In this document: piece after piece, positions 9,665-18,649 of the stretch
Layout: every line of letters starts with the position of its first letter
How positions within the stretch are numbered: the first letter of the stretch is position 1
The notes under the pieces: model-generated
Told to the model about the DNA's origin: nothing
Database searches by the model: none
The model's input: the letters and a program-made list of their open reading frames with translations, nothing else
From: an uncultured Clostridia bacterium
GTDB taxonomy: Bacteria; Bacillota; Clostridia; TANB77; CAG-508
Assembly: GCA_948524275.1 (NCBI GenBank)
Contig: CAOSLI010000001.1
Span: 124,001-188,000 of the forward strand
DNA length: 64,000 nt
Direction of reading: 5' to 3'
Position numbers and translations under genes: made by a program

Positions 9665-11743
9665 ATGAAACAAAAGAGACTATTACCAGTAATAATTATA
9701 ATAATATTAGTGAATTTAATGAGTGGAAAAATAGTAATGGCACAGATCAATGATGAAAATATAAAATACAATGTTTTTATTAAAGAGGGAGAAAAAATTG
9801 TAGTAGAGAAAAAGGATTTCGATATTATAGAATTATATAATTGTTTATATATAAACATGAATGATATCTTTAGTAATTTATTTGGTGATGATTATAAAGT
9901 AAATGAAGATATTACAATAAATTATAAAGATCAAGCAATAGATATTAATTCTACAAATAATACAATGACTTTATCAGATATATATGAAGATAATAATTCA
10001 AAATATGATAATTCAGTTGAAGTTGAAATAGAAAATATAAATAATAAAAAATATGTTCCTATATATTTAATATCAAATTTACCTGGAATTATAGTAAAAA
10101 TTGATGAAAAGATAATTTACAGTGCAGATAATTATTGCAGCTCAATAGATGCGATTAGTAATTTATTATCAGTACATAAAATTGAAATTTCAATAAACAA
10201 TATAATAGAAGAAGATAATAATTTGAAATATAAAGGACAGCAAGATGGAGCACTATGGCGAGAAGAAGCATATAAAAGAATTGAAAAATATAGAAAAAAA
10301 GATATTAAATTAATTGTAAAAGATCAAAATGGAAAAGTGATTAACAATGCAGAAGTAAACATTAAAATGACAAATAATAATTTCTGTTTTGGAACAGCTA
10401 TAAGAAGCAATTCAAATTATGAATCTAATAATTATGAAGGTGTAAATAGAAAATTATTTAATGCTATTTTAAGTGAAAATTCAATGAAATGGCTTGTGTT
10501 AAATGAAGAGGGAACAGCGCCTGCAAAGGATGTGAGTAAATATGCACAAGACAACGATATGATTGTAAAAGGACATACTTTATGGTGGGATATGGTAATG
10601 GTAGATGAACTAGCAACATTGGTTGGGAATAAAGAAGAACCAGAACCAGATACAATGGCTTATGTATATTATGAATATGTAAATGATACAAAAAGTGAAG
10701 AAATGATACAAGAAGAAATCGAAAGACTTAAGGAAAAGTTTGAAGATATAATATATAATCATGTAAAGGAAGTTGTAAGAAATTTTCCAGAAATAAAACA
10801 ATGGGATGTAGTAAATGAGATATCAACTTATCAATATTTTAAATATTATTTATATAATCAAAAATTCCTAACTGATGAAAGTTTTATGGATAGTACAAAA
10901 TATCATAGCCTAAAGAATGAATTTAATGAAGATTATGATAAATTTATTGCAAAATGTTTTGAATTGACTAAAGAGGCATCACCAAATTCAGTTGCACTAA
11001 TAAATGATTGTGTCTTGAATGGAAATTTAAAGAATATTAATTTAATGGATGAAGTATCTGAAATAAAACAAATAACCAAATTTACTAATAATGTAGATGC
11101 GATTGGTTTTCAATATCATGTTGGTAACATTGGATTTTATAGAAGTCCACAAGCTTATTATAATAATATTTTAAATATAATGAAAGAAACAGGGATAAAC
11201 AATTGTTATGTTACTGAATATGATACATCTAAAAACGGTGATGCTAATATTAGAGCAAAATACTTAAGAGACTCATTAATTAGTATATATAGTAATCAAA
11301 ACATGGATGGCTTTTATTTTTGGGTATATGGCTCAAATAGTAATAACTTTTCAAATGAGGAAAAAATTGAGTATGAAACACTTATGAAAGAATGGCTAAA
11401 TTACTCTGATATTCCACGCTTTAACGAAAAATTAGAAGGATATTATTCATGTTTATATAAAGGAAGTTATACAGCAAGTATTAGAGTAGATAATTTAGAA
11501 ACTGTGGTAAACTTTGATGTTGATGATAAAAAGCAAGATATAATACAAGTAGTAATAAATATAGATTACCCTATTGATGAGACAAATGATACTAATAAAA
11601 GAGAAGATAAAACAACTGCAAATACTAATATTCCACAAACAGGAGAGAAGATTTTGAGTTACATTTTTATAATTGTAATAATATTTGCATTATTCTCAAT
11701 TGTGAGATATATTATATTAAAAAGAGGTATGATTGGAAAGTAG
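9665..11743 (+). CDS. GH10-type glycoside hydrolase with cell-wall sorting signal
   Basis: 692 residues. Signal peptide at 1-27; residues ~30-170 resemble a copper-amine-oxidase-N-like stalk; the GH10 domain runs about 195-585. GH10 features: NSMKWLVLNEEG, then DNDMIVKGHTLWWD, the acid/base Glu in WDVVNEI, and the nucleophile Glu in NCYVTEYDTS. The C-terminus has IPQTGE followed by a hydrophobic helix and basic tail (LKRGMIGK), a sortase signal with Ile in place of Leu. GH10 enzymes are endo-beta-1,4-xylanases by default, but location inside an exopolysaccharide operon suggests it trims or modifies the cell's own polymer. Spacing from the upstream gene is 35 bp with AGAAGGAG as RBS. Confidence 0.87.
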   Translation: MKQKRLLPVIIIIILVNLMSGKIVMAQINDENIKYNVFIKEGEKIVVEKKDFDIIELYNCLYINMNDIFSNLFGDDYKVNEDITINYKDQAIDINSTNNTMTLSDIYEDNNSKYDNSVEVEIENINNKKYVPIYLISNLPGIIVKIDEKIIYSADNYCSSIDAISNLLSVHKIEISINNIIEEDNNLKYKGQQDGALWREEAYKRIEKYRKKDIKLIVKDQNGKVINNAEVNIKMTNNNFCFGTAIRSNSNYESNNYEGVNRKLFNAILSENSMKWLVLNEEGTAPAKDVSKYAQDNDMIVKGHTLWWDMVMVDELATLVGNKEEPEPDTMAYVYYEYVNDTKSEEMIQEEIERLKEKFEDIIYNHVKEVVRNFPEIKQWDVVNEISTYQYFKYYLYNQKFLTDESFMDSTKYHSLKNEFNEDYDKFIAKCFELTKEASPNSVALINDCVLNGNLKNINLMDEVSEIKQITKFTNNVDAIGFQYHVGNIGFYRSPQAYYNNILNIMKETGINNCYVTEYDTSKNGDANIRAKYLRDSLISIYSNQNMDGFYFWVYGSNSNNFSNEEKIEYETLMKEWLNYSDIPRFNEKLEGYYSCLYKGSYTASIRVDNLETVVNFDVDDKKQDIIQVVINIDYPIDETNDTNKREDKTTANTNIPQTGEKILSYIFIIVIIFALFSIVRYIILKRGMIGK

Positions 11744-11812
11744 GATTTAAGTTGTGAAAATAATTATACTTTAGAAATGTGTGATATTTTAAGAAAGGAT
11801 ATAAGATTCAAT

Positions 11813-12979
11813 ATGAAGATTGCAATAGCAGGGACAGGATATGTTGGACTATCATTGGCAACATTACTTAGTAAAGAAAATGAAGTAGTTGCATTAGATA
11901 TAATACAAGAGAAAGTTGAAATGATTAATAAGAGGGTGTGCCCTATTCAAGATAAGGAAATACAAGAATATTTTGAAAATGAGAATTTAAATTTAAGTGC
12001 AACACTAGATTATAAAGAAGCTTTTAAGGAGGCAAAATTCATCATCATAAGCACACCGACTAATTATGATGATGAAAAAAACTATTTTGATACTTCTAGT
12101 GTAGAGGATATAATCAAAAAAGTAATAAGTATGAACATAGATACTACTATGGTAGTTAAATCAACTATACCAGTAGGTTTTATAGAACAGGTTAAGAAAA
12201 AATATAATATTGATAATATAATATTTTCACCAGAGTTCTTAAGAGAAGGACATGCTCTATATGATAATCTATATCCTTCAAGAATTATTGTGGGAGAAAA
12301 AAGTACAAGAGCAGAAAAGTTTGCTAATCTTTTAAAAGAAGCTGCATTAAAAGAAGATATACCAATAAAATATATGAACTCAACAGAGGCAGAAGCAGTT
12401 AAATTATTCGCAAATACATATCTAGCCTTAAGAGTAGCCTATTTTAATGAGCTTGATACTTATGCAGAAACTAAAGGATTAAATACTAAAGATATAATTG
12501 ATGGCGTATGCCTAGATCCTAGAATAGGAACACACTATAATAATCCTTCATTTGGATATGGAGGATATTGCCTTCCAAAAGATACAAAGCAACTAAAGGC
12601 AAATTACAAAGATGTACCTGAAAATCTAATAAGTGCAATAGTTCAAAGTAATACAACAAGAAAAGATTTCATAGCACAAGAAATAATTAACAAAGAACCA
12701 ACCACAGTTGGAATATATAGACTAACAATGAAAAGCAATTCAGATAATTTTAGAGCAAGTGCAATTCAAGATGTTATGAAAAAAATCAAAGAGAAAGGAA
12801 TTGAAGTAATTGTATATGAGCCTACTTTAAAAGAACAAGAATTCTTTAATAGTAAAGTGATTAATAATATTGTAGAATTTAAAAAGAATAGTGATATAAT
12901 TTTAGTTAATAGATATGATAAAATATTAGAGGATGTAAAAGATAAAGTATACACAAGAGATTTATATAGTAGAGATTAA
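11813..12979 (+). CDS. ugd: UDP-glucose/UDP-sugar 6-dehydrogenase
   Basis: 388 residues from ATG 11813 (MKIAIAGTGYVGLSLATLL), preceded by AAGAAAGGA at 11791; an in-frame upstream ATG at 11777 lacks an RBS. NAD-binding motif GTGYVGL at the N-terminus, PTNYDDEKNYFD, SPEFLREGHALYDN, and the catalytic-cysteine loop GYGGYCLPKDTKQL mark the UDP-glucose/UDP-ManNAc dehydrogenase family; the short form is like Ugd of capsule loci. It makes UDP-glucuronate (or a related uronate) for the polysaccharide. The hairpin terminator at 13001 closes this transcription unit. Confidence 0.93.
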   Translation: MKIAIAGTGYVGLSLATLLSKENEVVALDIIQEKVEMINKRVCPIQDKEIQEYFENENLNLSATLDYKEAFKEAKFIIISTPTNYDDEKNYFDTSSVEDIIKKVISMNIDTTMVVKSTIPVGFIEQVKKKYNIDNIIFSPEFLREGHALYDNLYPSRIIVGEKSTRAEKFANLLKEAALKEDIPIKYMNSTEAEAVKLFANTYLALRVAYFNELDTYAETKGLNTKDIIDGVCLDPRIGTHYNNPSFGYGGYCLPKDTKQLKANYKDVPENLISAIVQSNTTRKDFIAQEIINKEPTTVGIYRLTMKSNSDNFRASAIQDVMKKIKEKGIEVIVYEPTLKEQEFFNSKVINNIVEFKKNSDIILVNRYDKILEDVKDKVYTRDLYSRD

Positions 12980-13000
12980 AATAAGCTAATAAATTTATAT

Positions 13001-13048
13001 TTTAGTGCTCTATTTTGTAATAGTATTACAAGATAGGACACTTTTTAT
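13001..13048 (+). terminator. Rho-independent terminator after ugd
   Basis: TCTATTTTGTAAT pairs with ATTACAAGATAGGA around a 3-base loop, extended by AGTG/CACT, and is followed by a T-rich tract. It ends the long polysaccharide transcript that runs through ugd. Confidence 0.85.
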
Positions 13049-13106
13049 TTTTTTGGAATAAATTTGAAAAATTCTAAAAACTGTCATAATAATTTCAAAA
13101 AATCTA

Positions 13107-13135
13107 TTTACTAAAAAATCTTTCTAGTGTATAAT
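13107..13135 (+). promoter_or_regulatory. SigmaA promoter for the priming transferase gene
   Basis: TTTACT, 17-base spacer, TATAAT. It lies about 50 bases before the TTG start of the sugar transferase and after the ugd terminator, so this gene is separately transcribed. Confidence 0.7.
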
Positions 13136-13187
13136 TAAATATAGATAGCAATTATAGCAAAAGATATTTAATTAGGGGGTGTAAATA

Positions 13188-13895
13188 TTGGCTGAAATTA
13201 CTACAAGAATAAACATAGATGAAACAACTAAAAGAGTTAATAGTAATAAAAATGTAATACATAAATCAAATTATATATTTTATAATATTACAAAAAGATG
13301 CATAGATATATTGGCTGGTATAGTTGGCTTAATAATATTGATACCAATGACAATAGCAATATACATAATTAAATTAGTAAAAAAAGAAAATGATGGTCCG
13401 TTATTTTATGAACAACTACGTATTGGTAAGAACGGAAAGAAATATAAATTCTACAAATATAGGACAATGTGTATAAATGCAGATGAAAAGTTAGCAAAAT
13501 ATTTAGAAGAAAACGAAGAAGCAAGAAGAGAATATAAAAAATACAAAAAATTAAAAAATGACCCAAGAATATCTAAATTTGGTAATATATTAAGGAAAAC
13601 AAGTATAGATGAATTTCCACAATTTATTAACATTATAAAAGGTGACATGAGCTTAGTGGGACCAAGGCCATATATGTTAAGAGAACAAGAAGAAATGGGA
13701 AGATATTATAGTATAATTACAAAATGTAAACCAGGTCTAACAGGATATTGGCAAGTTAATGGTAGAAGTAATACAAGCTTTGAGGATAGACTTGAACTTG
13801 ATGAATACTATGTAGAACATAGAAGTACAATATTAGATTTAAAGATAATATTAAAAACTATAGGACAGATAATCAAAAAGAATGGTGCATTATAA
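13188..13895 (+). CDS. Priming undecaprenyl-phosphate sugar phosphotransferase
   Basis: 235 residues with a TTG start behind a strong GGGGGTG RBS. One long hydrophobic helix at about residues 40-62 (IDILAGIVGLIILIPMTIAI), then the bacterial sugar transferase domain: KNGKKYKFYKYRTM, LRKTSIDEFPQFINIIKGDMSLVGPRP and KPGLTGYWQVNGRSNTSF-D. This short WcaJ/EpsL-like form transfers a sugar-1-phosphate to undecaprenyl phosphate, the first step of repeat-unit synthesis. It has its own promoter and terminator, separate from the transferase operon. The sugar (galactose or glucose type) is not determined. Confidence 0.93.
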   Translation: MAEITTRINIDETTKRVNSNKNVIHKSNYIFYNITKRCIDILAGIVGLIILIPMTIAIYIIKLVKKENDGPLFYEQLRIGKNGKKYKFYKYRTMCINADEKLAKYLEENEEARREYKKYKKLKNDPRISKFGNILRKTSIDEFPQFINIIKGDMSLVGPRPYMLREQEEMGRYYSIITKCKPGLTGYWQVNGRSNTSFEDRLELDEYYVEHRSTILDLKIILKTIGQIIKKNGAL

Positions 13896-13898
13896 AAT

Positions 13899-13938
13899 AA
13901 TAGCAAAATAAAAATAGATTTTGCTATTATTTTTTATA
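13899..13938 (+). terminator. Terminator after the priming transferase
   Basis: AATAATAGCAAAAT pairs with ATTTTGCTATTATT and is followed by a run of T residues. Confidence 0.85.
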
Positions 13939-13944
13939 GAACTA

Positions 13945-13973
13945 TTGCATACAAAATTTTACTATGTTAAAAT
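13945..13973 (+). promoter_or_regulatory. Promoter of the CpsC-CpsD-CpsB operon
   Basis: TTGCAT, 17-base spacer, TAAAAT, about 40 bases before the start of the chain-length gene. Confidence 0.65.
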
Positions 13974-14017
13974 ATTTTGTATGTGAGATAAAGAATAACA
14001 TAAGAGAGGATAAAAAA

Positions 14018-14722
14018 ATGGAAGAAATTGATTTAAAAGAACTATTTGAAGTATTTTGGAGTAAAAAAATATTTATAATTATTACAACTATTGTATTTGC
14101 AATCGTAGGAATTATATACAGTAAAGTATTAAAGGAACCTAAATATACAGCAACTGCTTCAATGATATTAGCACAAACTAGTAATAATGATAGTGCAACA
14201 ATTACATCTACTGATATAAGTATAAATAATCAATTAATTGCCACATATAAAGACTTAGCAAAGAGTAGTGCTGTTGTTAGAACTGTAATGAACAACTTAA
14301 ATATTACAGATATGAGTGAAGGAGCCCTAAGAGGTGAGATAAATGTTACAGCTAAGACAGGAACACAAATGCTTAATGTATCAGTTACAGATGTAGATGC
14401 ATATAAGGCTACAAGAATTACAAATGAACTTACGACAGTATTTGCAAATAAAGTAAAAGAGCTTTATAAGATTGATAATATAAATGTTGTTGATAAAGCA
14501 GAGGTGCCAGGCGGACCAAGCAATATCAACCATACAAAAACAACTGTTATGTGTATGGCTGTGGGATTTGTATTATCAATAGCAGTAATATTTATAGCTA
14601 ATATGCTAGATAACTCAATTCGTACAGCAAGTGACATTGAAAAAGCAATTAAATTACCAGTTTTAGCAGAATTACCACAATTAGATTTTAATAATAATAA
14701 TATGAAAAAGAGAAGAAGGTAG
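14018..14722 (+). CDS. cpsC: Wzz/CpsC-type chain-length determinant, tyrosine kinase adaptor
   Basis: 234 residues from ATG 14018 with RBS AGAGAGGA; an in-frame ATG at 13964 overlaps the promoter and is rejected. Two membrane helices (about 22-40 and 175-195) flank an extracytoplasmic domain; the N-terminal EIDLKELFEVFWSKK and the Pro-rich entry to helix 2 (VPGGPSNINHTKT) are Wzz signatures. In Gram-positives this protein activates the separate cytoplasmic kinase encoded next and sets polymer length. The cytoplasmic tail ends NNNMKKRRR. Followed by the kinase gene after 12 bp. Confidence 0.9.
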   Translation: MEEIDLKELFEVFWSKKIFIIITTIVFAIVGIIYSKVLKEPKYTATASMILAQTSNNDSATITSTDISINNQLIATYKDLAKSSAVVRTVMNNLNITDMSEGALRGEINVTAKTGTQMLNVSVTDVDAYKATRITNELTTVFANKVKELYKIDNINVVDKAEVPGGPSNINHTKTTVMCMAVGFVLSIAVIFIANMLDNSIRTASDIEKAIKLPVLAELPQLDFNNNNMKKRRR

Positions 14723-14734
14723 GAGGAAATACTT

Positions 14735-15655
14735 ATGAAGAAAGAATTAATAACTAGATTAGATCCAAAATCTCCAGTATCAGAGGTATTTAGAGCATTA
14801 AGAACTAATATTCAGTATATGGGTAAAGTAGGCAATGGACAATCAATTCTTATGACAAGTACAATGCAAGGTGAAGGAAAATCATGGGTAGTAGCTAACC
14901 TTGCAATTACATTTGCACAAGCAGGCAAAAATGTTATATTAGTTGATGCAGATATGCGTAGACCAAGACAGAACAATGTTTTTAATGTAGATATGTATCC
15001 TGGATTATCTAATTATTTATCTGGTATAACGAGTAGAGGTGTAGAAGAGGATATAAGCATTAAAGATTGTGTGCAACCTACTGAAATAGATAATTTATAT
15101 ATAATACCAGCAGGAAATATTCCACCAAATCCATCAGAATTATTAGCTACACCAAAAGTAAAGCAATTAATAAAAGAATTAAAAAATATATTTGATATTA
15201 TTATATTTGATGGTGCACCATGTTTAGTAGTAACAGATTCAACAGTACTTTCAAGATCTGTTGACTATACATTACTTACTGCAGCACAAAAACTTACTAA
15301 AGCTGATGATTTAAAAGAAGCTAAAAAGAGAATTGAGGCAGTTGGTGGTAATGTTGTAGGTGTAGTATTAAACAGAGTTAAAATGTCTGCTAAAAAATAT
15401 GAAAATAAATATTATTATTATCAAACTGATTCTACAACAGGTGAAAAAAAGAAGAAAAGAAGTACACATGGTCATTCAGAACACAGAGATATTAGTAAGC
15501 TTACAAAGATTGATGAAGAAGATGCAAAACAAGATACTCAAGCTGATATAAAAGAGGAAAAGACAGAAATAAAGAGACCAAACAAAAATGAGAAAAAAGT
15601 AGATGATATTATGAAATCAATTAAAGGATATGGTGAAAGGAAAGAAGAAGAATGA
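14735..15655 (+). CDS. cpsD: CpsD/Wze-type tyrosine-protein kinase
   Basis: 306 residues. BY-kinase features: SEVFRALRTNIQYM, Walker A as MQGEGKSWVVANLA, Walker A' as VILVDADMRRPRQ, and Walker B IIIFDGAPC. The usual C-terminal tyrosine cluster is represented by KYENKYYYYQ around residue 222-231, after which the protein runs on for about 75 charged residues, longer than typical CpsD. It phosphorylates its own tyrosines to control polymer assembly with CpsC. Stop overlaps the phosphatase start (ATGA). Confidence 0.93.
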   Translation: MKKELITRLDPKSPVSEVFRALRTNIQYMGKVGNGQSILMTSTMQGEGKSWVVANLAITFAQAGKNVILVDADMRRPRQNNVFNVDMYPGLSNYLSGITSRGVEEDISIKDCVQPTEIDNLYIIPAGNIPPNPSELLATPKVKQLIKELKNIFDIIIFDGAPCLVVTDSTVLSRSVDYTLLTAAQKLTKADDLKEAKKRIEAVGGNVVGVVLNRVKMSAKKYENKYYYYQTDSTTGEKKKKRSTHGHSEHRDISKLTKIDEEDAKQDTQADIKEEKTEIKRPNKNEKKVDDIMKSIKGYGERKEEE

Positions 15656-16416
15656 TAGATATTCACACTCATATTCTACCAGGAATAGATGATGGCTCTA
15701 AAGATATTATGCAAACAATGCAAATGATTAAAGAAGCAGAGCTTGCAGGATTTACAGATATTATAACAACTTCACACTATATAGAAAATGAATATGATGT
15801 TGGAAGAGATGATAGACAAGCATTAATAGATGCTATACAAAATGAAGTTAATAAAGAACAAATAAATATTAAGTTATATAATGGTGCAGAAGCATTTATA
15901 ACTAATAATCTAGTTGATTTAGTAGATGATAAAGAAATTCCAACATTATCAGAAAGTAGATATGTTCTATTTGAATTGCCAATGCATATGAATGTTATTT
16001 ATCTTGATAGAGTAGTTGAAGAACTTATTACATCAAAATATAGACCGATAATTGCTCATCCGGAAAGATATGATATAGTACAAGAAAATCCTAACTTAGC
16101 AATTAAATGGGTAAGAAACGGAGTTTTGCTTCAATCTAATTATAGTAGTATAATAGGAAACTATGGAACAGATGCTAAGGATACATTGCTAAAATTATTA
16201 GATGCAAATGCAATTCATTTCTTAGGAACTGATACTCATAGTCCCAATACTAAATATGTGCACATGAGTGAGATGCTTGAAGAATACAAAAATGTAATTG
16301 GAGAAGAAAAGTTAGAAGAATTAACTCAAATCAATCCAAGCAAGATTTTAAGTGATGAAAAGATAAGACCAGATGAACCTGAAGACATAGCAATTAAAAA
16401 ACATTGGTTTAAATAA
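15652..16416 (+). CDS. cpsB: CpsB/YwqE-type PHP tyrosine-protein phosphatase
   Basis: 254 residues with the PHP metal-binding signature at the very start (MIDIHTHILPGIDDGS), TTSHYIENEYDVG, RPIIAHPERYDIV and FLGTDTHSPN, which supply the His/Asp ligands of the tri-metal centre. It removes phosphate from the tyrosine tail of the CpsD kinase. It is the last gene of this three-gene operon (overlap ATGA with cpsD). Confidence 0.93.
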   Translation: MIDIHTHILPGIDDGSKDIMQTMQMIKEAELAGFTDIITTSHYIENEYDVGRDDRQALIDAIQNEVNKEQINIKLYNGAEAFITNNLVDLVDDKEIPTLSESRYVLFELPMHMNVIYLDRVVEELITSKYRPIIAHPERYDIVQENPNLAIKWVRNGVLLQSNYSSIIGNYGTDAKDTLLKLLDANAIHFLGTDTHSPNTKYVHMSEMLEEYKNVIGEEKLEELTQINPSKILSDEKIRPDEPEDIAIKKHWFK

Positions 16417-16424
16417 ATTCAATA

Positions 16425-16454
16425 TTGCAGAAAAATAATCTATTATGTTATAAT
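16425..16454 (+). promoter_or_regulatory. Promoter of pgi
   Basis: TTGCAG, 18-base spacer, TATAAT, 72 bases before the pgi start. Confidence 0.65.
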
Positions 16455-16525
16455 CTTAATAGATTATTTTAATATAGAATGAATTTTTATTACAAAAGAA
16501 AATACAATTAACAAAGGAGGAAATT

Positions 16526-17830
16526 ATGCCAAATATAAAACTTAATTTTGAGTTTACTGGAATTGAAGAATCTAAAATACAAGAAAATGCAGAAGTAGTT
16601 AAAGAGATAAACGAAGAACTAGAACAAAAATCTCATGATGAAAAAGAATTTTTGGGGTGGCTACATCTACCAACTACATATGATAAAGAAGAATTTGAAA
16701 GAATAAAACAAGCTGCTAAAAAAATAAGAGAGGATTCTGATATTTTATTAGTAATTGGAATTGGTGGATCTTACTTAGGAGCAAGGGCTGTAATAGAGGC
16801 TCTGCATAGTTCAATATATGGAGAAGATAAAACAAAAACACATGTGATATTTGTAGGAAATAATTTAAGCCCTAATTACATAAATGATGTAATTGATTTG
16901 CTTCAAGGAAAAGATTTCAGTATAAATGTTATCTCAAAATCAGGAACTACAACTGAACCTGCAATCGCATTTAGAATATTTAGAGAAATAATAGAAAATA
17001 AATATGGAATAAAAGAAGCTAGAAAAAGAATATATGTAACAACTGATAAGAAAAAAGGAGCACTTAAAACTCTAGCTGATTCTGAAGGATATGAAACATT
17101 TGTAATTCCAGATGATGTAGGAGGAAGATTTTCAGTGCTTACTGCGGTAGGCCTACTTCCAATTGCCGCTAGTGGACTAAACATTGATAGCATTATGAAA
17201 GGTGCGAGAACAGCTGAAGATAAATATGCAGATAAATCTTTAAAATACAATGAATGCTACAAATATGCAGTTGCTAGAAACTTATTATATGAAGATGAAA
17301 AATCAATTGAAATGTTAGTAACATATGAACCAAAATTACATTACATGATTGAATGGTGGAAGCAACTCTTTGGCGAGAGTGAAGGAAAAGATGGCAAAGG
17401 ATTATTTCCAGCAGGAGCAGAGTTTACAACAGACCTTCATTCATTAGGTCAATATATACAAGAAGGAAGAAGAATTTTATTTGAAACAGTAATAAATATA
17501 GAAAATAGCAATACTGATTTAAGTATAAACTTTGATGAGGACAATTTAGACAATTTAAATTACTTGCAAGGAAAAACATTATCATATGTAAATAAAAAAG
17601 CGATGGAGGGGACAATAGAAGCACATGTAGATGGTGGTGTTCCAAATATTGTGATAAATCTTGAAAGGCTTAATGAAGAATCTATTGGAGAACTTATATA
17701 TTTCTTTGAAAAGGCATGCGCTATGTCAGCAGAACTTTTAGAAGTGAATCCATTTAACCAACCAGGAGTTGAAAAATATAAGACTAATATGTTTAGACTT
17801 TTAGAAAAACCAGGGTATGAGGAAAAATAA
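16526..17830 (+). CDS. pgi: Glucose-6-phosphate isomerase
   Basis: 434 residues, short bacterial form. Interconverts glucose-6-phosphate and fructose-6-phosphate. Signatures: VIGIGGSYLGARAVIEAL, NVISKSGTTTEPAIAFR, DVGGRFSVLTAVGLLP, LHSLGQYIQEG and NPFNQPGVE near the C-terminus. Strong RBS AAAGGAGG. It has its own promoter and lies right after the capsule regulators; it supplies the hexose phosphate pool that the sugar-nucleotide enzymes draw on. Confidence 0.97.
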   Translation: MPNIKLNFEFTGIEESKIQENAEVVKEINEELEQKSHDEKEFLGWLHLPTTYDKEEFERIKQAAKKIREDSDILLVIGIGGSYLGARAVIEALHSSIYGEDKTKTHVIFVGNNLSPNYINDVIDLLQGKDFSINVISKSGTTTEPAIAFRIFREIIENKYGIKEARKRIYVTTDKKKGALKTLADSEGYETFVIPDDVGGRFSVLTAVGLLPIAASGLNIDSIMKGARTAEDKYADKSLKYNECYKYAVARNLLYEDEKSIEMLVTYEPKLHYMIEWWKQLFGESEGKDGKGLFPAGAEFTTDLHSLGQYIQEGRRILFETVINIENSNTDLSINFDEDNLDNLNYLQGKTLSYVNKKAMEGTIEAHVDGGVPNIVINLERLNEESIGELIYFFEKACAMSAELLEVNPFNQPGVEKYKTNMFRLLEKPGYEEK

Positions 17831-17839
17831 ATTAAAGTT

Positions 17840-17938
17840 AGCTTGGAGATGAACGAGCGAAGTAATTTAAATTAGATTTGACAGACGCGATTTTCCAAAG
17901 GAAAATCATGGATGCAGATAGAGCGAAAGGAAGATAAT
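17840..17938. repeat. Hairpin intergenic element, copy A
   Basis: A short element containing a 40-base core (17875-17914) that recurs at 26243-26282. The core has a stem GATTTTCC/GGAAAATC and is flanked by degenerate GAGCGAAG-type sequence. In both copies the element ends with GAAAGGA just before a start codon, so it supplies the ribosome-binding site of the next gene. Confidence 0.7.
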
Positions 17939-17941
17939 AAA

Positions 17942-18322
17942 ATGTCAAAAGAATTAATAATAAAAAGATGTAAAAATTGTGGAGCAACAATTAGAGTAAT
18001 TGAAGATTGCAGTTGTAATGGATGTGGAATCATTTGCTGTAATGAGCCAATGGAAGAGTTAAAACCAAATTCAGTAGATGCAGCAGTCGAAAAGCATGTA
18101 CCAAATTATGTAGTAGAAGGAGAGCATATTATAGTAACTGTTAATCATGTAATGGAAGACGAACATTACATTGAATGGATTGCAATGGTATCAGAAAAAA
18201 ATGAGTGCACAAAATATTTAAAACCAGGAGATGAAGCAAAAGTAACATTTAAATATGTACCAGGAAGTATAATATATGCTTATTGCAATAAACATGGACT
18301 ATGGAAGAATGAAGTCAAATAA
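17942..18322 (+). CDS. dfx: Desulfoferrodoxin (superoxide reductase)
   Basis: 126 residues from ATG 17942 (MSKELIIKRCKNCGATIRV), RBS GAAAGGA. The N-terminal Cys-X2-Cys and later Cys-Cys (IICCNEPM) form the desulforedoxin-type rubredoxin-like iron site; the C-terminal domain has EKHVPNY, the His pair of VNHVMEDEHYIEWI and CNKHGLW, giving the His4-Cys active iron of superoxide reductase. It reduces superoxide to peroxide without making oxygen, a hallmark of anaerobes. Cysteine count in the N-terminal site is higher than usual (CSCNGCGIICC). Confidence 0.94.
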   Translation: MSKELIIKRCKNCGATIRVIEDCSCNGCGIICCNEPMEELKPNSVDAAVEKHVPNYVVEGEHIIVTVNHVMEDEHYIEWIAMVSEKNECTKYLKPGDEAKVTFKYVPGSIIYAYCNKHGLWKNEVK

Positions 18323-18336
18323 ATTGATAAATAATA

Positions 18337-18365
18337 TTGACATATAAAGAAAAAGAGTCTATAAT
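18337..18365 (+). promoter_or_regulatory. SigmaA promoter of thrS
   Basis: Perfect consensus: TTGACA, 17-base spacer, TATAAT. It drives the T-box leader and thrS. Confidence 0.88.
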
Positions 18366-18375
18366 AAACATATAA

Positions 18376-18618
18376 TACAAAATACTAATGGAAGAAAAAG
18401 TAAAATAGAGGTTGCTTTAAGAGAGAATTAGTCGTGGCTGTAAGCTAATTTAAGTAAACATATTTGAAAAACCACCTTCTTATAGTGCTAGTGATTAAGC
18501 TAGACGCATAAGCTACGTTATAAGCTGTTTAAATTAAGTAAAAAGTTTGGGTGGAACCGTGCTATATAGCACCCCAAAGAATGATATTTTTATATTGTTC
18601 TTTGGGGTTTTGTTGTAT
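18376..18618 (+). promoter_or_regulatory. T-box leader controlling thrS
   Basis: The leader has the T-box core GGGTGGAACCGTG at 18549-18561 and a terminator hairpin (ACCCCAAAGAA/TTCTTTGGGGT, 18571-18612) followed by TTTT. In stem I, GAGG at 18408 pairs with CCTT at 18475, and the codon just inside is ACC (18471-18473) followed by A, the layout of a threonine specifier. The UGGA of the T-box bulge would pair with a tRNA ending UCCA. Uncharged tRNA-Thr should stabilise the antiterminator and switch thrS on. Confidence 0.92.
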
Positions 18619-18649
18619 TTAAAAGTTAAAAAGAAAGGAAGAAAAGATT

